Notes under the pieces: generated by a model
What the model was told of the DNA's origin: nothing
Database searches by the model: none
The model's input: only the letters and a program-made list of their open reading frames with translations
Source of the DNA: Talpa occidentalis
Taxonomy: Eukaryota > Chordata > Mammalia > Eulipotyphla > Talpidae
DNA: 64,000 bases
Assembly: GCF_014898055.3 (NCBI RefSeq)
Contig: NW_023605083.1
Location: 95,133,483-95,197,482, forward strand
Direction of reading: 5' to 3'
Made by a program: the position numbers and the translations under genes
In this document: one piece after another, positions 21,366 through 34,018 of the stretch
Layout: every line of letters starts with the position of its first letter
How positions within the stretch are numbered: position 1 is the stretch's first letter

Positions 21366-22860
21366 TTTTGATGTCATAGTAGAGCCTTAGTCACAATATA
21401 GTGTCTTTCTTTATCTCCTTTTACCTTTCTTAATTGAAAGTCTATTTTATCAAATATACGTATAGCTGTTCCTGATTTTTTTTTTTTTTTTGGTTGCCAT
21501 TTGTTTGTATAACTGTCTTTCAACCTTTAAATCTATGTTTGCCTTTGTTGGTAAGGTGAATTTCTTGTAAACAGCAGAAGGTTGGGCTTTGTTTTGAAAT
21601 CCATGCAGCCACTTTGCATCTTTTGACTAGTAAGTTCAAGTCATTTACATTTAAGGTGATTATTGAGATATAAACAGTTATTGCCATTTTGTTATGTTTT
21701 ATTTCTTATTTTGGTTTGTCTTGTCTTTTTTTTATTTTTTTGTCGGCTTCTAATGTTTTGTTATGTCTCATTCCCATTGTCTTATTTATTACTTCTATTA
21801 TTTTTTGCTTGAGTGTTCTACTGATATTAGTGTACAATGGATTATTTGTGTGACCTGTTAGACTATCTGCTCTTTGGCTATTTCTAATGGGTCACATTGT
21901 TACTTCCTTCTCCTCCATTTAAGTAATTTAGTTGTCTTTGCTTCAATATTCAGTGTTCTGTTGCTTTATAATAACCCCTTTGGATTTCTTTCATATGCGG
22001 CTTGGTGTTGATAAATTATTTTATGTTTTTTCTCCAGTGAATCTCTTTACTCTTCCTTCTATCTCGATTATTAATTTTGTTGGGTAGAGGAGTCTGAGCT
22101 AGGAGTCTTTTTCTTTAAATACTTTGAATATCTTTCTCCAGGCCTTTCATGCTTATAATGCTTCTGTTGAAAAATCTGCTGATAGTCTGATTGATGTTTC
22201 CTAATAGGTTACCCTATTTTAACCTTGATATTTTTAGTATTTTGTCCTTACTGCTAACCTATGTGTCTTGGTGTGTATCTACTTGGTATTATTTTGTTTG
22301 GAACACTTGGTGCCTCTTGGATCACAACTTCTGGTTCATTTCCCAGAGTGAGTTTTTTTTTTTCAGTGATTATTTCTTTAAATAGGTTTTCTATGCCTTT
22401 CTCTTTTTCTTCTCTATCTGGGATGTCACAATACAGATATTATATGTCTTTAAATTGTCCCAGAGAAATTTTACACTGTTTTATTTTTATTCTTTTTTCC
22501 TCCACTTTCTTCTATTCTTGTATTCTTTGGTATTGTGTATTCAAATTCCTTAATTCTCTCCATTGCAACTGTTTGTTTACTATTAAGATCATCAGCTGTA
22601 CTTTTTAAATCAGCTCTAGTGTTCCTTAACTCCATTATGTCTGAATGTAGCTGCTCATATTTTCATTATCTCGATTCTGGTTTTGTTTTTGTTTTGTTTT
22701 TTAAGTTCCATCAGCATTGTCAGGACCATTGTTCTGAAATTCCCTTCTGCTATGTTCCACGCTCCACTGAGTTAGGGCTCCTTCAGAGATATTTTTCTGT
22801 TATGACATTCATAATATATTCTCCTGTTTCGTCATTTTCAGTTTTGTATGGATTTTAGTA
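21366..22860 (-). mobile_element. Old L1-derived sequence, antisense
   Basis: Antisense L1 landmarks (AAAGTCTATTTTATCAAATA, GTGAATTTCTTGTAAACAGC, TTTACATTTAAGGTGATTAT, GTGTCTTGGTGTGTATCTAC). Highly decayed. Both limits are approximate. Confidence 0.6.
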
Positions 22861-23855
22861 AGGATAAATATTCAAGTTTTGTTTTTGTAGTTGGAATATT
22901 CAGGGGACTGGCACCAGTTAGGGGTAGTAGGTTTGAAAGAGGACAGGGGCAGTAGGCATCAAAGGATCATCTCTGGTAGACTCAAGTAATTGGGCATTCC
23001 TGTTGTAAAGCCTTTCTTTGTGAGGAGGTGGCAAGTGTTCTAGATATCTCAATCTAGGATAGAGGATTTCAGATTTTCAGATAGCTTTCAGATTTCAGGT
23101 GTTTCAGATAGCTCAGCCTGAACTTCAGTAGTAGTCTTCACTATTAAGAAGTCCAGATGCTCTGTCCCAATTCAGAAGTAGCTGTTCTGTGTTACAAGCT
23201 TTAAGTTTGAGCCAGTAGTCCTTACTATGTGCTCCCCCCCTTTTTTAAATTTTTTACAAATTATGTTTATTGAGGTTAAGTAGGTTTACATCTTTGTATC
23301 ACATACCCTCTTATCCCGTGTAGTGCCAGCACCTGACTTATATAAGGTAAGTTACATTTTTCCTGTGTCTACTTTGCTTTTTGTAAAATATATTTCACAT
23401 TTTAGGTCTCTATGACATCTTCTGTACTGCTTGTTAATATTTTTGTGTTGTGTATAATGTATAATTTTATTAATTCTGAATTTTGGGATTTTAATTTTTT
23501 CAACATTCCAAAATAGATCATTTCTTAAATGTTCAGCAGTAATTTTTCAGTTAATCTATATAGCTGATAATGTACTTAATAAACTACTATAGGAGTTTAG
23601 TTACTGATTTCTGACAGTTAGAGTAAGCCAACAACTGTGTGTGTACCTCTTAGAAATGGGTGGGCAACTTTCCTAAGCTCTGATTGGTAGATTTGATATG
23701 GTCTGAGTGTACCTAGAGTGACTAATTTATGGTCAAGTTAATTCCTATTGTTTCTTTCTTTAAGATGGACATGTATTTCATTTCTAGTTTATCACATACA
23801 CAATGTCTACCAAAGTCCAACTCAGTGGATACTATAGAGTGAAATGCCTCAAAAT
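22861..23855. other. Intergenic DNA, partly LINE-like
   Basis: A short direct repeat of TTTCAGAT occurs at about 23070-23110. No gene seen. Confidence 0.35.
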
Positions 23856-23859
23856 ACAA

Positions 23860-24500
23860 TGTAATCCACTAGAACAGCTACAATTAAAAAGAGAGAAATT
23901 ATTGACTAAGAGACTGAGAAAGTAGAACACACATACACTGCTGGTGGGAATGTAAAATGGTGCAGTCACTTTGGAAAAGAGTCTGGTTGTTCTTCAAGTG
24001 GCTATACAGAGAATTATCATATGACCCAACAAATCTACTCCAGGTATATCTACAAGAGATTAATATACATCCATATAAAAACTTGTATACAAATCTTCAT
24101 ACCAGAACTACCTATAATAGGCAAAAAGTAGAAACAACACAAAATATCCATGTATGGACAAAACAGATAAGCATAATGTGGTATAGTCATACAATAGTCT
24201 ATTGCCCAGGAGTGAAAAGTAATGAAGTACTGACACATATTGCAGTATGGAAGAATCTTAAGAACATTATGCTAAGTATGATTACATTTATAAGGCAAAT
24301 CTCTGGATGGTTATGGTTACCCAAAGCTGAGTGTAGAAATGGTTGTGGGCCAGTTAGAAGCTTCAAAGAATATGGAATTTCTTTGGGGAGGTCAATGTGT
24401 TCTAGATTTGATTATCATCGTAGTTGCATAAGTCTGTGAATACACTAAAAACCACTGAATTGTATTTTATGTGACTTACAGGTCAATAAAGCAGTTACAA
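23860..24500 (+). mobile_element. Old L1 3' end
   Basis: CTGCTGGTGGGAATGTAAAA, CATATGACCCAACAAATCTA, GAATTGTATTTTATGTGACT and terminal AATAAAGCAGTTAC match an older L1M-type 3' end. ORF2 is broken. Confidence 0.8.
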
Positions 24501-24889
24501 AAAAAACCCAAAACAATGTTATTAAATTCAAAGTAGATAGTATAATCTCAAAACAAAACAAAAAACACAATGCTCTCCTCAAAATAACTATTAAATTCAA
24601 CAAACTTGAGTCAGCCAGGGATACATGTATGGTCTCCTGTATCTCCAAAGTTGACATATAATCTTGCTCATGAGGACCCCGCATGGCACAAGCTTAGATG
24701 CCTTTCTTTTAGAGGAGAGCTTGCAGTAAGTCCTGTATTTATATATATAAAAAAAAACCCTACCCAATTAGATTAAATTAATTAGACAAACTTATATTCA
24801 GTCACTAGACGTTATATATTAGTTGGTTTGTAATTTTGCTCTAGGGCAATTTAATTAGCAATATCTTTAAGCTTTGTGTGAATTTTTTA

Positions 24890-25400
24890 TTTCATGTTTT
24901 TCATTTTCCTCTGATATTTTATTATGAAAAAAATTCAAATACATAGTTAAAAAATTTGTGGTTAACATCAGGCTACCCATAACCTAGATTGTATCATGAA
25001 CATTTTATTATGCTTATCTTAGCATATGTCAATACATCTACTAATCCTTCTATCCCTTCCTCTCACCTATGATGTTTTTAACACATTCCAAAGCAAATTG
25101 CAGATATATTTACACAGCCTCTTGAAAACTTTAGCATTCATATCATTAACTAACATTTGATGTTTTTATAGTTTTTTTCTTTGACATATCATTTACATGC
25201 ATTAAAATGCACAAATCTTGATATAAATTTGTTGCATTTTGACAAGTGCATATACTTGTGTAGCCCAAGCCCTATCAATGTGTTGAATGTGACTTTTATT
25301 TTAGGAAGTCTACTCCTGCCCCTCTAGTCAATCTTGCTACACTCCCTCCCCAACCAAAGGTGCACACTGTTATCTTTTTAAATTTCAGTTTATTGTGTTT
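24890..25400 (-). repeat. Ancient LINE-like fragment
   Basis: Resembles a widespread eutherian repeat (CATAACCTAGATTGTATCAT, ACACATTCCAAAGCAAATTG, TTGACAAGTGCATATACTTG). Family and strand are uncertain. Confidence 0.45.
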
Positions 25401-26114
25401 TTTAAAAAATAACAAGACTAGATCAACAGAATACTAAATATGATGATAGGCTGTGGGATTAATTCTGGCAGATGAGAATCATATCCTTCTAGAATATATT
25501 TGTAACAAGTCAGACCATGGTTAAATTATCAGTATTACCTTTTACTTAGTGATAGTGAGTTGAGTGAGGTGTTTTATTAGTTTACTTTGCTTTTCTCAAA
25601 AATATTGTGATGCGTATTTACCTATAACTCTTTACAGATAAAGATTTTCTTAGTAATAAAAATCAATAATATCTCCTTTTATCTGAACCAGACTGAACTT
25701 TGGTTCTTTTTCATGGAATGAAACAGTCAGACCTTCTCACATGCCCTTTATTTACAATTATATGAAATGTTCAACCAATATTGAGAAACCTACACAGCTT
25801 GCAGCCTTCAGCCTGAAGAGGTAACATCTGTCATTGAACGGCCTGATCCTGCACCTTCAGTAATTTGGAGACAGAAAAGAGATGGGTTTTCTTTCAAGTC
25901 TACTGCTGAACCCTTGTGGGGACTAGCTGGTGACTGATATAGACAAATAACAGGTGTCTCACCTTTCCTCTTATTTTCTCAGAGGTAGGAATTGGGGTCC
26001 TAAGGTGGAATCCGGTTGTAATTTGCTTTTGTTTTTTTGGAACGTGAAGTGAAAAATGTCATGTAAATCTAACTATTGAGACATAAATATAAAAAAGAAC
26101 AAGAAAGATGGATT
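25400..26114. other. Intergenic unique DNA
   Basis: No gene or repeat recognised. Confidence 0.4.
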
Positions 26115-26760
26115 CTTTTGTGTGTGTGTTTAATAATTTATTTTATTTATGCTTTTAATGGAGTTAATATTGGGTTGCCCCCATTAGGTACTAGCAGCAT
26201 AGCGCACCCACCACCAACTCACCCATATTCTACCACCATAGACCATTGTTTCCTTCCCTCTTTGTTCTTACCCCACTCCCAGCCCATCCTTCCCTTGGTG
26301 CTTCAGTTCTGTGGCCAGCTATCAATGGTCAGTTTTCAAACTTGTCTTTATCTGACTCTTGATTTAATTACTTTATATTCCACATACTAGGGACATCATC
26401 TGGTATTTATCTTTCTCTTTCTGGTTTATTTGATTTAGCATTATCCCTTCCAACTCTATCCACGTCATTGCAAATGGCATGAGTTTATCTTTTTTATTAC
26501 TGAGTAATATGCCACAGTGTATATATACCACATCTTCTTGATACAGTCCTCTGTTGTAGGATACTTAGGTTGTTTCTATAATTCAGCTATAGTAAGTAGT
26601 GTTGCAATGAATAAATGGGAGTGCAAATTTCCTTTCAAATTAGTGTTTTTGAATTTTGGGGGTAGATACCTAGGAGTAGAAATACTGGGTTGAATGACAG
26701 ATCCATGTTTAATGTTTTCAGACCTCCACAGTGTTAAAGAAGATTTTTAAGCAAAGTTCC
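26115..26760 (-). mobile_element. L1 3' end, minus strand
   Basis: Antisense 3' UTR and ORF2 end (GCGCACCCACCACCAACTCA, TACTGAGTAATATGCCACAG, TAGATACCTAGGAGTAGAAA). Same type as 18943-19471. Confidence 0.8.
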
Positions 26761-27067
26761 TGTAAACAAACACTCTTCTCTGCAACCTCTTTCAGGAAAG
26801 GGCACTTTGATTTTGCCATACATCATTGTTTATGGTAATGATCTTAATATGTCATTTCCATCCTCTCTCATGAGAAAGAAAAATTATTACATGGCAGAAT
26901 CAAGAGTTTCAGACTTGGGGATTTTTTGAAGGAGCTCATATATGTGTGAATTTGTTGGCTATCTATGTATACGTGTTGCCTATTTATTCCTCTTTTCCCC
27001 AAAGGTTATACCAGCTATTACTGATTTTACCAAAGAGACTAAACTTAAATTATGTAATCCATTTTTT

Positions 27068-27266
27068 AAAAAAATATTTGTTTATTTATTTATTTATTGC
27101 ATAGAAGAACTGGAGTGTAGGCCAGAATTTCAGGGGGTGAGAGGATTCATTAGAAACAGAGTGGGGAGCAGAACAGGCAGTTTCACCAAAATACACTGCT
27201 GAGGGGACCAGCAGGTGAGACAGGAAAGTGCTGAGACTTAACCCCTAGGCCACCAGGGAGGCTCCC
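27068..27266 (-). mobile_element. tRNA-derived SINE with internal deletion
   Basis: Reverse complement of the family but lacking about 60-70 bp of the middle. Flanked by a 17-bp duplication with one mismatch (TATGTAATCCATTTTTT at 27051-27067; 27267-27283). Confidence 0.9.
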
Positions 27267-27294
27267 TATGTAATTCATTTTTTGAACCAGTATG

Positions 27295-27700
27295 AGTTTA
27301 CTGAGGTTCCTATAAAAAAAAAGTGCCACACACTAGTTGACTTAAACAATAGACATTTATTTTCCCACAATCCTTAAAGGCTAGAAGTCTGAGATCAAGG
27401 TGTTGACAGGGTTGGTTTCTCCAAGGACAACTCTCTCCTTGGCTTGTAGATAACTGTTTTTCCTGCCTTGTCTTCAAATAGTCTTTCCTCTCTATATATG
27501 TCTGTATCCTAATCTCCTTCTAAATCATATTGGATTAGGGTCCACTCCTATGGCCTCATCTTAACTCATTCACCACTTTAAAAGCCTCATCTCCAAGCAC
27601 AGTTACATTCTGAAGTATTGTGAGTTAGGACTTCAACATATAAACTTTGGGGGTGGAGGAGTGCAATTCAGTCTATTACCAGCCATAGAATACTAATAAG
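27295..27700. repeat. Old eutherian interspersed repeat, family not named
   Basis: Matches a repeat common across eutherians: AACAATAGACATTTATTTTC, GAGATCAAGGTGTTGACAGG, TAGGACTTCAACATATAAAC. I am not sure of the family name or orientation. Confidence 0.5.
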
Positions 27701-29739
27701 TAAGAAACATTAGCAGAAGAAAATGTAAGAAGCTCATTGCTTCATCAGTTTGAACAAATGATGGTTCTTTTTTGGTTTTGCCCACATGTAGACTTAATGA
27801 TGATTATTATCCTTAGTTCTTTTCTACCAGTTTACAATGTTAACAGCAATGTCAGTATATGTCAGTTTTATCACAAACCCAGTATATGATATTATAGGAC
27901 AATAATGAAATTAGTGATATATTACTTTTTAAATATGGTTTCCTGAATGAATTTCCTAGGTTAAATGGTTTCTGGTAGTTTTTTTTTTAATCATATTTAT
28001 TTATCTCATTTATATTTGTTTAACTTTATCAGGCCAATGTTTTTCTTATCTTGACTAAACACCTTTTGAACAATCTTAAATATAACCTGTATATAACCTA
28101 AAATAACATAGAAAAACTATATAATTTTTAAATTTGTTTTTTTAAAAAATAAGGATACCCAATCTCTACTATTGTCTCTCACATTTTTATTACAGAAAAT
28201 AAGTTTTTATTAAATATATATATATAATTGGAAAAGAGGTTTGTAGTTCTTTACATACGATTGTGACTATATCAATTGTCCACATCAAGGAACAGGAGTA
28301 GAATTTTTGTGGCACTTTCAGAGTGGGGAGAAGAAATGGTCTCCAAGGCATTTCTTGGCACTGTTCCAATCACCAATGAATTGAAACTGAGAAATGAGAT
28401 CATACCCACAGACACACACACCCCACAGTGACGTTTAGATAACAGGAACTGTTTGGGAACAATCCTGAAGAAAGCATCAGAAAATATTTCCAATAGAATT
28501 GTTTGCTATTTGATCATCTTGCATCTGGAGCATCATGATAATGGGAATCAACATTTGGCTCATTTTCCAGCAAACAATGAAGATAGTGATACCTTTTCTC
28601 AGAATGCTGAAGTGATCAAGACAGTGAAAATGCAAGCTTGTTGTGTAAGAGGGGGAACCCCTATGTTTCTGCATTAATTTTTACTGGCAACTTGTGTTGA
28701 TTTTTTGCATAAAGTGTTTCATTTGATTTCTGATATAAACATCATAAAGCACTAATGTATAACCCTGAAAGACAAGATAGCCACCTTCCAATCTGTTCCT
28801 TAAAAGTGGAAAATGTTAGGCAGTCATCAATACCTCCTTTCCCTTGCCATTGCTGTATGCAATGCACAAGACATAGATAGAATATTGTACTGTGGGCTGA
28901 ACAGTTTGGAAATGAACCTTTGTTTTCAGGTTATGATAAGATTTCTTCTTCAGAGAAGCCACATTTAGGATACCCCAGGACCAAAAAGAGTGGGATGGGC
29001 CACTGAGTCCAAGATGGGGACTTGGAATATTTATAAAGACCTAGACATGGAGATATTAATCAGCCAGCCAAGCCCTCTGAGGAGAGTTCTGGCAACCAGA
29101 ATGTGGATGATTCTCCCCTTAAGTACAATTACCTGCTCTCACCTTCAATTTGCCTTGATTGCCTCCCTAGTTCCTGCATTCTGTCTATAGCCATTGTTAG
29201 CATCTGAGCAATGAAGATGATGGCTGAGGTTCGGTTTAGAGCAGGAGGCAGGGCTATTTGGATGTAGGACACATATTCAACATACTATGAGGAAGTTCTA
29301 GCACAGATATGTTTGGGTGGAAGGAGAGTTGGAAAGGGCAGAGATTGTGCAATGCTTCCAAAGGGCAGGTTATAGCCAACACCGTGGTTTCAACTTGGGA
29401 GGTAGAAACGGTGGTCGTTTTTTTGCAGGCAAGACATACCTCTACCCAGAGATCCACAATTCACCATGCCAATTACATTTCTAATGGACCACAAACCCCT
29501 AGCCTCATGGAAGACTTTTTTTGGTTGCAGATGCTACATTCGTAAAATCAAAGTCTCTGTGCAAAGCACTGGAAGGAAACTCATTTTTTTTTTTTTAGGT
29601 GGTCATTTTATGTATTTCTTAATAATCACTGGCTTTTTTTAGAATGTGTAGAGGAAGTTCTGGAGTGAATTTAGTGTGCATTTAGGGGCGATGAAAGATA
29701 GTATATTTGGGGAGACTAGGGAGTGCTAGGGGTTTGAGA
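27701..29739. other. Intergenic unique DNA
   Basis: No exon or named repeat. Short open frames at 28453-28677 and 28990-29190 have no recognisable domain or splice support. Confidence 0.4.
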
Positions 29740-29860
29740 TACTGTTTCATAAATTTAAGGTGCATGCACCTCACCTGGAGATGTTATTAAAATGTAGATT
29801 CTGATGCAGTAATTATGGGATAGGTCCACGGACAGCACTTTGAGTAGCTGAGCCCCCAGG
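29740..29860 (+). repeat. MER5A-like DNA transposon fragment
   Basis: CTCACCTGGAGATGTTATTA, AATGTAGATTCTGATGCAGT and CCACGGACAGCACTTTGAGT match the internal and 3' parts of MER5A. Confidence 0.65.
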
Positions 29861-30227
29861 GCAACGTGGAGAATTGGGGTTTTAGGCAGGGCTTCACAGA
29901 AACTCCAGATGGAACCACAGCTAGAGACACTCCCCTCTGAACATACCCTGTCAGTGACTGCCCCAGAAACATGATCCTTGGGATCCCTTTCAGCTTGACT
30001 ATTCTGATTGTGTCTTCCTAGACTTGGGGCTCATCAACCTCTGCGCGCAAGATGAGCGCAATGCACCCTCTCCCCCCACCCCAAATCCACGCAGTCTCCT
30101 AATTCTGCAAACCCTTTCAGGCCCCGCGGGCGGGCCGGAGCCCAGCCCCAGGACCTCGGCCAGCCTTTCGGGCCGGGACCCGGAGCTGGGCGGTTCTGCG
30201 GCTCCGCATCTGGCGCGGCCGCGCGTC

Positions 30228-30386
30228 AGGCGCGGGCGGGGGCGGGCCGGGGGCGGGGCGCGGGCGGGCCGGGGGCGGGGCGGGGCGGGCCCGAGGCGGG
30301 CGCTGGCCGCGCCCCTCGGCCGTGCGAGAGGCCGAGCTTGCTGCATTGCAGCCGCCGCGGCGCCGCTCGGCTCCTCACTCCCAACA
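30228..30386 (+). promoter_or_regulatory. MAP2K4: MAP2K4 core promoter and 5' UTR
   Basis: A run of overlapping GC boxes (GGGCGGGG and variants) occupies about 30228-30297, followed by a short GC-rich leader to the ATG. There is no TATA or CCAAT box at the usual spacing. A YY1-like match overlaps the start codon (ACAATGGCGGC). The transcription start probably lies at about 30290-30330, judged from the short human leader rather than from a start-site signal. Confidence 0.65.
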
Positions 30387-30501
30387 ATGGCGGCTCCGAG
30401 CCCGAGCGGCGGCGGCGGCTCCGGGGGCGGCAGCGGCAGCGGCACCCCGGGCCCCGGCGGGGCTCCGGCGCCGGGCCCCCCGGCCGTCAGCAGCATGCAG
30501 G
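30387..30501 (+). CDS. MAP2K4: MAP2K4 exon 1, coding part
   Basis: Encodes the first 38 residues plus one base of the MKK4 N-terminus, starting MAAPSPSGGGGSGGGSGSG and ending AVSSMQ. MAP2K4 is a dual-specificity kinase kinase that phosphorylates JNK and p38 in the cytoplasm and nucleus downstream of stress-activated MAP3Ks. The start ATG sits in CAACAATGG (A at -3, G at +4, a good Kozak context). The sequence nearly matches the remembered human N-terminus, with differences in the low-complexity Gly/Pro stretch. The donor is GTAAGG at 30502. The split codon G plus GT (Gly) is completed by exon 2, or G plus GC (Gly) by the cassette exon. This N-terminal tail is unstructured. The kinase domain is outside the window. 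Confidence 0.97.
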
Positions 30502-32034
30502 GTAAGGACGGCGGCGGCGCCGCGACCCCGGCCCCCTGGCGCGGCCGGCGGCGGCGGCGCGGCCTGTCCCCGCGGCCGCGGACGCCCCCGGACCGGGCTG
30601 AGGAAGCCGCCGGGCCGCCCGCGCCCGGCTCCCTCCCTCCCGCGCGCGCCCCCGGCCCCCGCCCCGCGCCGGCCGCCGCGGGCTCGGCCGCCGCCGCCGG
30701 CCCCGGCCGCCGCAGGCCCCCGCCGCGGCCTCCGCCGGCGCTCGGCCCCTCGGCCCCTCGGCCCCGCCGGACTGCGCGGCCGCCCGCGGGCCCACCTGGC
30801 CCGGGCCCGCCCCCGCGGCCGCGGCCGCCCCTCACCTGCGCGCCCCGCCCGCGCTTCCGGGATCGCGCCCGCGCCGGCCCGGCGCCCGGGCCCGGGCCGC
30901 CCAGGTAGGCGGCCGCCGCCGCGTCCCTCGCCCGCGGCCGGCCGCCCGGCGCGCTCGCTGCCGCAGTGGGGCCCGCGCAGGGCCATCTTGGGTCCCCGGA
31001 GGCGCAGCGGGGGCGCGACCGCCGGCCGGACCCCCCGGCGCCGCGGGCCGCCGGACCCCGCGCTCGCTAACTTTGGCGGGTGTCTGCGCGCCGGGAGGGG
31101 CGAGGGGGGCCCGGCCTGGGCCACCTGTAAGGTCCGCAGGAAGCCGTGGACCCGGGAGAGGCAGTTTGCTTCAGGCCGGGGGTTTTTCTGTTAGTGTTGC
31201 GAGCACGGGATTCAGTAATACAGAAAAAATACAGAGTGAGTGCGGTTTAAATGAGGTGATCCAGGGACTGGAAAGGCAGGGGTCCTGGGGTGCGGGGTCG
31301 TGTCTGGACGGCGCAGGCAGCGCTCCTGATGCATGACTCGCCCCGCTGGGAATGCTTACTAGGTCTGCTTGACGCCTGATGGGGGTGTTGTGAAAAGACC
31401 AGGCCCCAGCCCCTTAAGGACCATTTCCGTAAGTTTCCTCGGGAATTTTGAAAACAGGAGTCTCAGAAATCACTCGATGACTTTCGCAATCCGATTATGT
31501 TAAGTTATGGCAGAATCGGTAGGGATACTCTTGGTGGTCCGTGTGACCATGGTTACTCTTTGATTAAACTCTAATAAGCTCCTTGGTTAAGGCTCGACAT
31601 TTATTGAATATTTGGTGCTATTCAGGAAACAGACCGGGTTCTATTTATCTTTATATCCCAGTTGACCTCTCCATGAGATAATTTTAATACTTGAAGAATG
31701 GTGGTAGGGATATAGGATGATGTCAGAGCTCAGAAGACACTGTCTGTGCACATGCCCTGATATAATTAATTCAAGTTGAATTAATTATTGGATGTCACAG
31801 TATACAAACTACAACATGGGCTTCCTGACCTTACAGTTACAGTCTAGTTGGTAGTGGGAAATGAAATAGCCAAGTGACAATTAAGGATTGTATTGCTTAT
31901 CCAAGAGGGATGACTTATAAAACTTAAATAACACAAGTGTTGTTGTTTTTTTTTTTTTTCTTCTTTTGGGGGCGTGGATTTATTTTTTGTGGGTAGTAGG
32001 GAGCTTGACAGAGAAAACTATAAATTTCTTGTTC

Positions 32035-32150
32035 AAAAAATATTCAGTATCTGCTATGTACCAGGCATAGTATTCTAGTACTGGGTATATGGAAAAGAAA
32101 GCATCAAACAGTTTCATCCCTGATGGAACTTACCCTCTGCCTAGGATCGG
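32035..32150. repeat. L2-like fragment
   Basis: ATCTGCTATGTACCAGGCAT followed by TCATCCCTGATGGAACTTAC resembles the common L2 3' region. Diverged. Confidence 0.45.
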
Positions 32151-33029
32151 GGAGGGGGGATAATTTGCAGTAAATGAGAATTACTAATTGAGAAAATATT
32201 ATGGGTTTTGTAATAGAAGCTAATAGGGGGCAGAGTAGTCTTCATTGCTGGGATTGGTAAAGTAAACCTGTCTGGGATGCCAGCTCTGTCACGCTAAAGA
32301 AGAGGGTTCTAGGCAGAGGGAACAGTGTATGGGAAGATTCCAAAGGGGGAAACTTTGGCGTGTTCTAGTAATGCAAAGACAGTTATTGTGGTCAGGGGGT
32401 GTTCTCCTGCTCTCCATTCTCCTCCCCATTCCACCCATGTTTTGAACTAAACTTGCTAATAATCAGAACCCATTTTAAAAGGGAGAAGGACTCAAGACTT
32501 CTCTTTGAATTGTTGATGTATATTCTATCAGCCCTGTGTCTAGCCTTGACTGGTTCAGGAGGCTGTTAGTTATATCTTGTTCTTGAACTAATTCTAAATG
32601 TAGAGAAGTGCTTGAAATTTTCAGAATGCTCGCTAGCACAATCCAGGTTATAAAGCATGAGCTGAAACAGCAATTTACAATCCCTTTTTTATTTGTTTTG
32701 TAATGTCAAATCCTTACCTCCCATACTTAATCTATCAAAGACCTTTGGCATCAGATCAGACTTCAGATTTTTAAAAGATGTTTGGTATACTGCCACCTCC
32801 TCCCTGCAATCTGCTTCTACTTGCCACCCCAAAACATTGCCTTTCTGGGAGTTGTTAATGACTGTGCCCTTACAGGCAGCTGGATTCAGTTGTGGGACAT
32901 ATGGAGTACATCTCATCTAATGGTCTTTGGAGGTCCTTCTGTGTGCTAAGCACTGCTGGACACTGGTTAACCTCGCACACTTTTACATGGCTTGACATTT
33001 GTAACCCAAGGTTGTCACAGTTGAGACTT

Positions 33030-33245
33030 TGTTTGTTTTAATCACCATGCTTAAGAGGCAGAGATCTGGAATCTTGGGCTTGAATCCCGTCATAAGGATT
33101 TAGGATTTTTGTGACCTTGGGCAAGATACTTAATCTCTCCAAGTGTCAATTTTTCATTTGGAAAGTAGGTACTTTGAGAATGCATGGAAAGCAGGGACTT
33201 GGCATAATGTAAGGATGTGATACATGTTAGCCATCATCATTGTTA
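33030..33245 (+). repeat. MIR fragment
   Basis: GGGCTTGAATCCCGTCATAA, TTTGTGACCTTGGGCAAGAT and ACTTAATCTCTCCAAGTGTC are MIR landmarks. Confidence 0.8.
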
Positions 33246-33765
33246 ATGGCAACAATACTGTTACTCTAAATGGTCTTATTAGTGGTCTTCCTGTCTTCCT
33301 TTACTAACCCCTCATGAGCCACTGGATAGTTTCTTTAGCTTCATTATTGCTGGCTCCAGCCTGTTGAATTCTAATTTTCAGAATTGCATATTTTCTTTAA
33401 ACACATTTTTTTGAGTCCTTATTCAACCTGGTATATGCTATATGCTTTTGCCAGTTATATGTTCTGACCTTGGGGAAATATACCTTTTCTGAATTTTTGA
33501 GTTTCTCATTTGCTAAAATAAAGATAATATTTACCTTCCGGGGCTGATGTGAGAATCACATTATTAAATTAATGCATGTGAAAATGCTTTTAAAATTATA
33601 AAATATAAATACATGAGGGGTATTATTAGACAGTGTAATAGATTTAACTTTTAAAAAGTTGAAAAATATGGCTTTTAGGATTATTTTTTCACACTTTTCT
33701 CCAATGTGTGCTGAAAATTAATAGAGGGTATAAATTAACCCTGTATTTTGAGTCATGTTTTCTTT

Positions 33766-34018
33766 TTTTCCCTTTATTTCTTTTTGTTATTTTTTTCTTT
33801 TGGCATGGAAAAACTGGGGTGTAGGCCAGAGGTGCAAGGGGTGAGAGGACTCACTAGAGACAGTGGGGAGCAGAACAGGCAGATTCACTGAGATACAGTG
33901 CTAAAGGGAGCAGCAGGTGAGATAGGAGAGGTCTGTTGAGCCATATGTGGTTTATCTCCCTGGCCCAAGATCAAACTCTGAGACTTTAACAAAACCCTAG
34001 GCCACCAGGGAGACCCTG
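33766..34018 (-). mobile_element. tRNA-derived SINE
   Basis: Diverged minus-strand copy (AACTGGGGTGTAGGCCAGAG through GGCCACCAGGGAGACC). Flanks share TGTTTTCTTT at 33756-33765 and 34019-34028. Confidence 0.88.

Larger units (their letters stand above)
30110..31150. other. CpG island over MAP2K4 exon 1
   Basis: Extremely GC- and CpG-rich block spanning the promoter, exon 1 and the first 650 bp of intron 1. It explains the long open frames found on both strands here (up to 294 codons). Only the exon 1 frame has splice and homology support. Confidence 0.9.

Noticed and set aside
28250..28680. Possible processed pseudogene with overlapping frames on both strands
   Set aside because: No poly(A) tract, target duplication or recognisable parent protein was found.
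29999..31194. Long open frames (249-294 codons) on both strands around MAP2K4 exon 1
   Set aside because: Shadows of the CpG island. Only the exon 1 frame ending at the GTAAGG donor matches a known protein.
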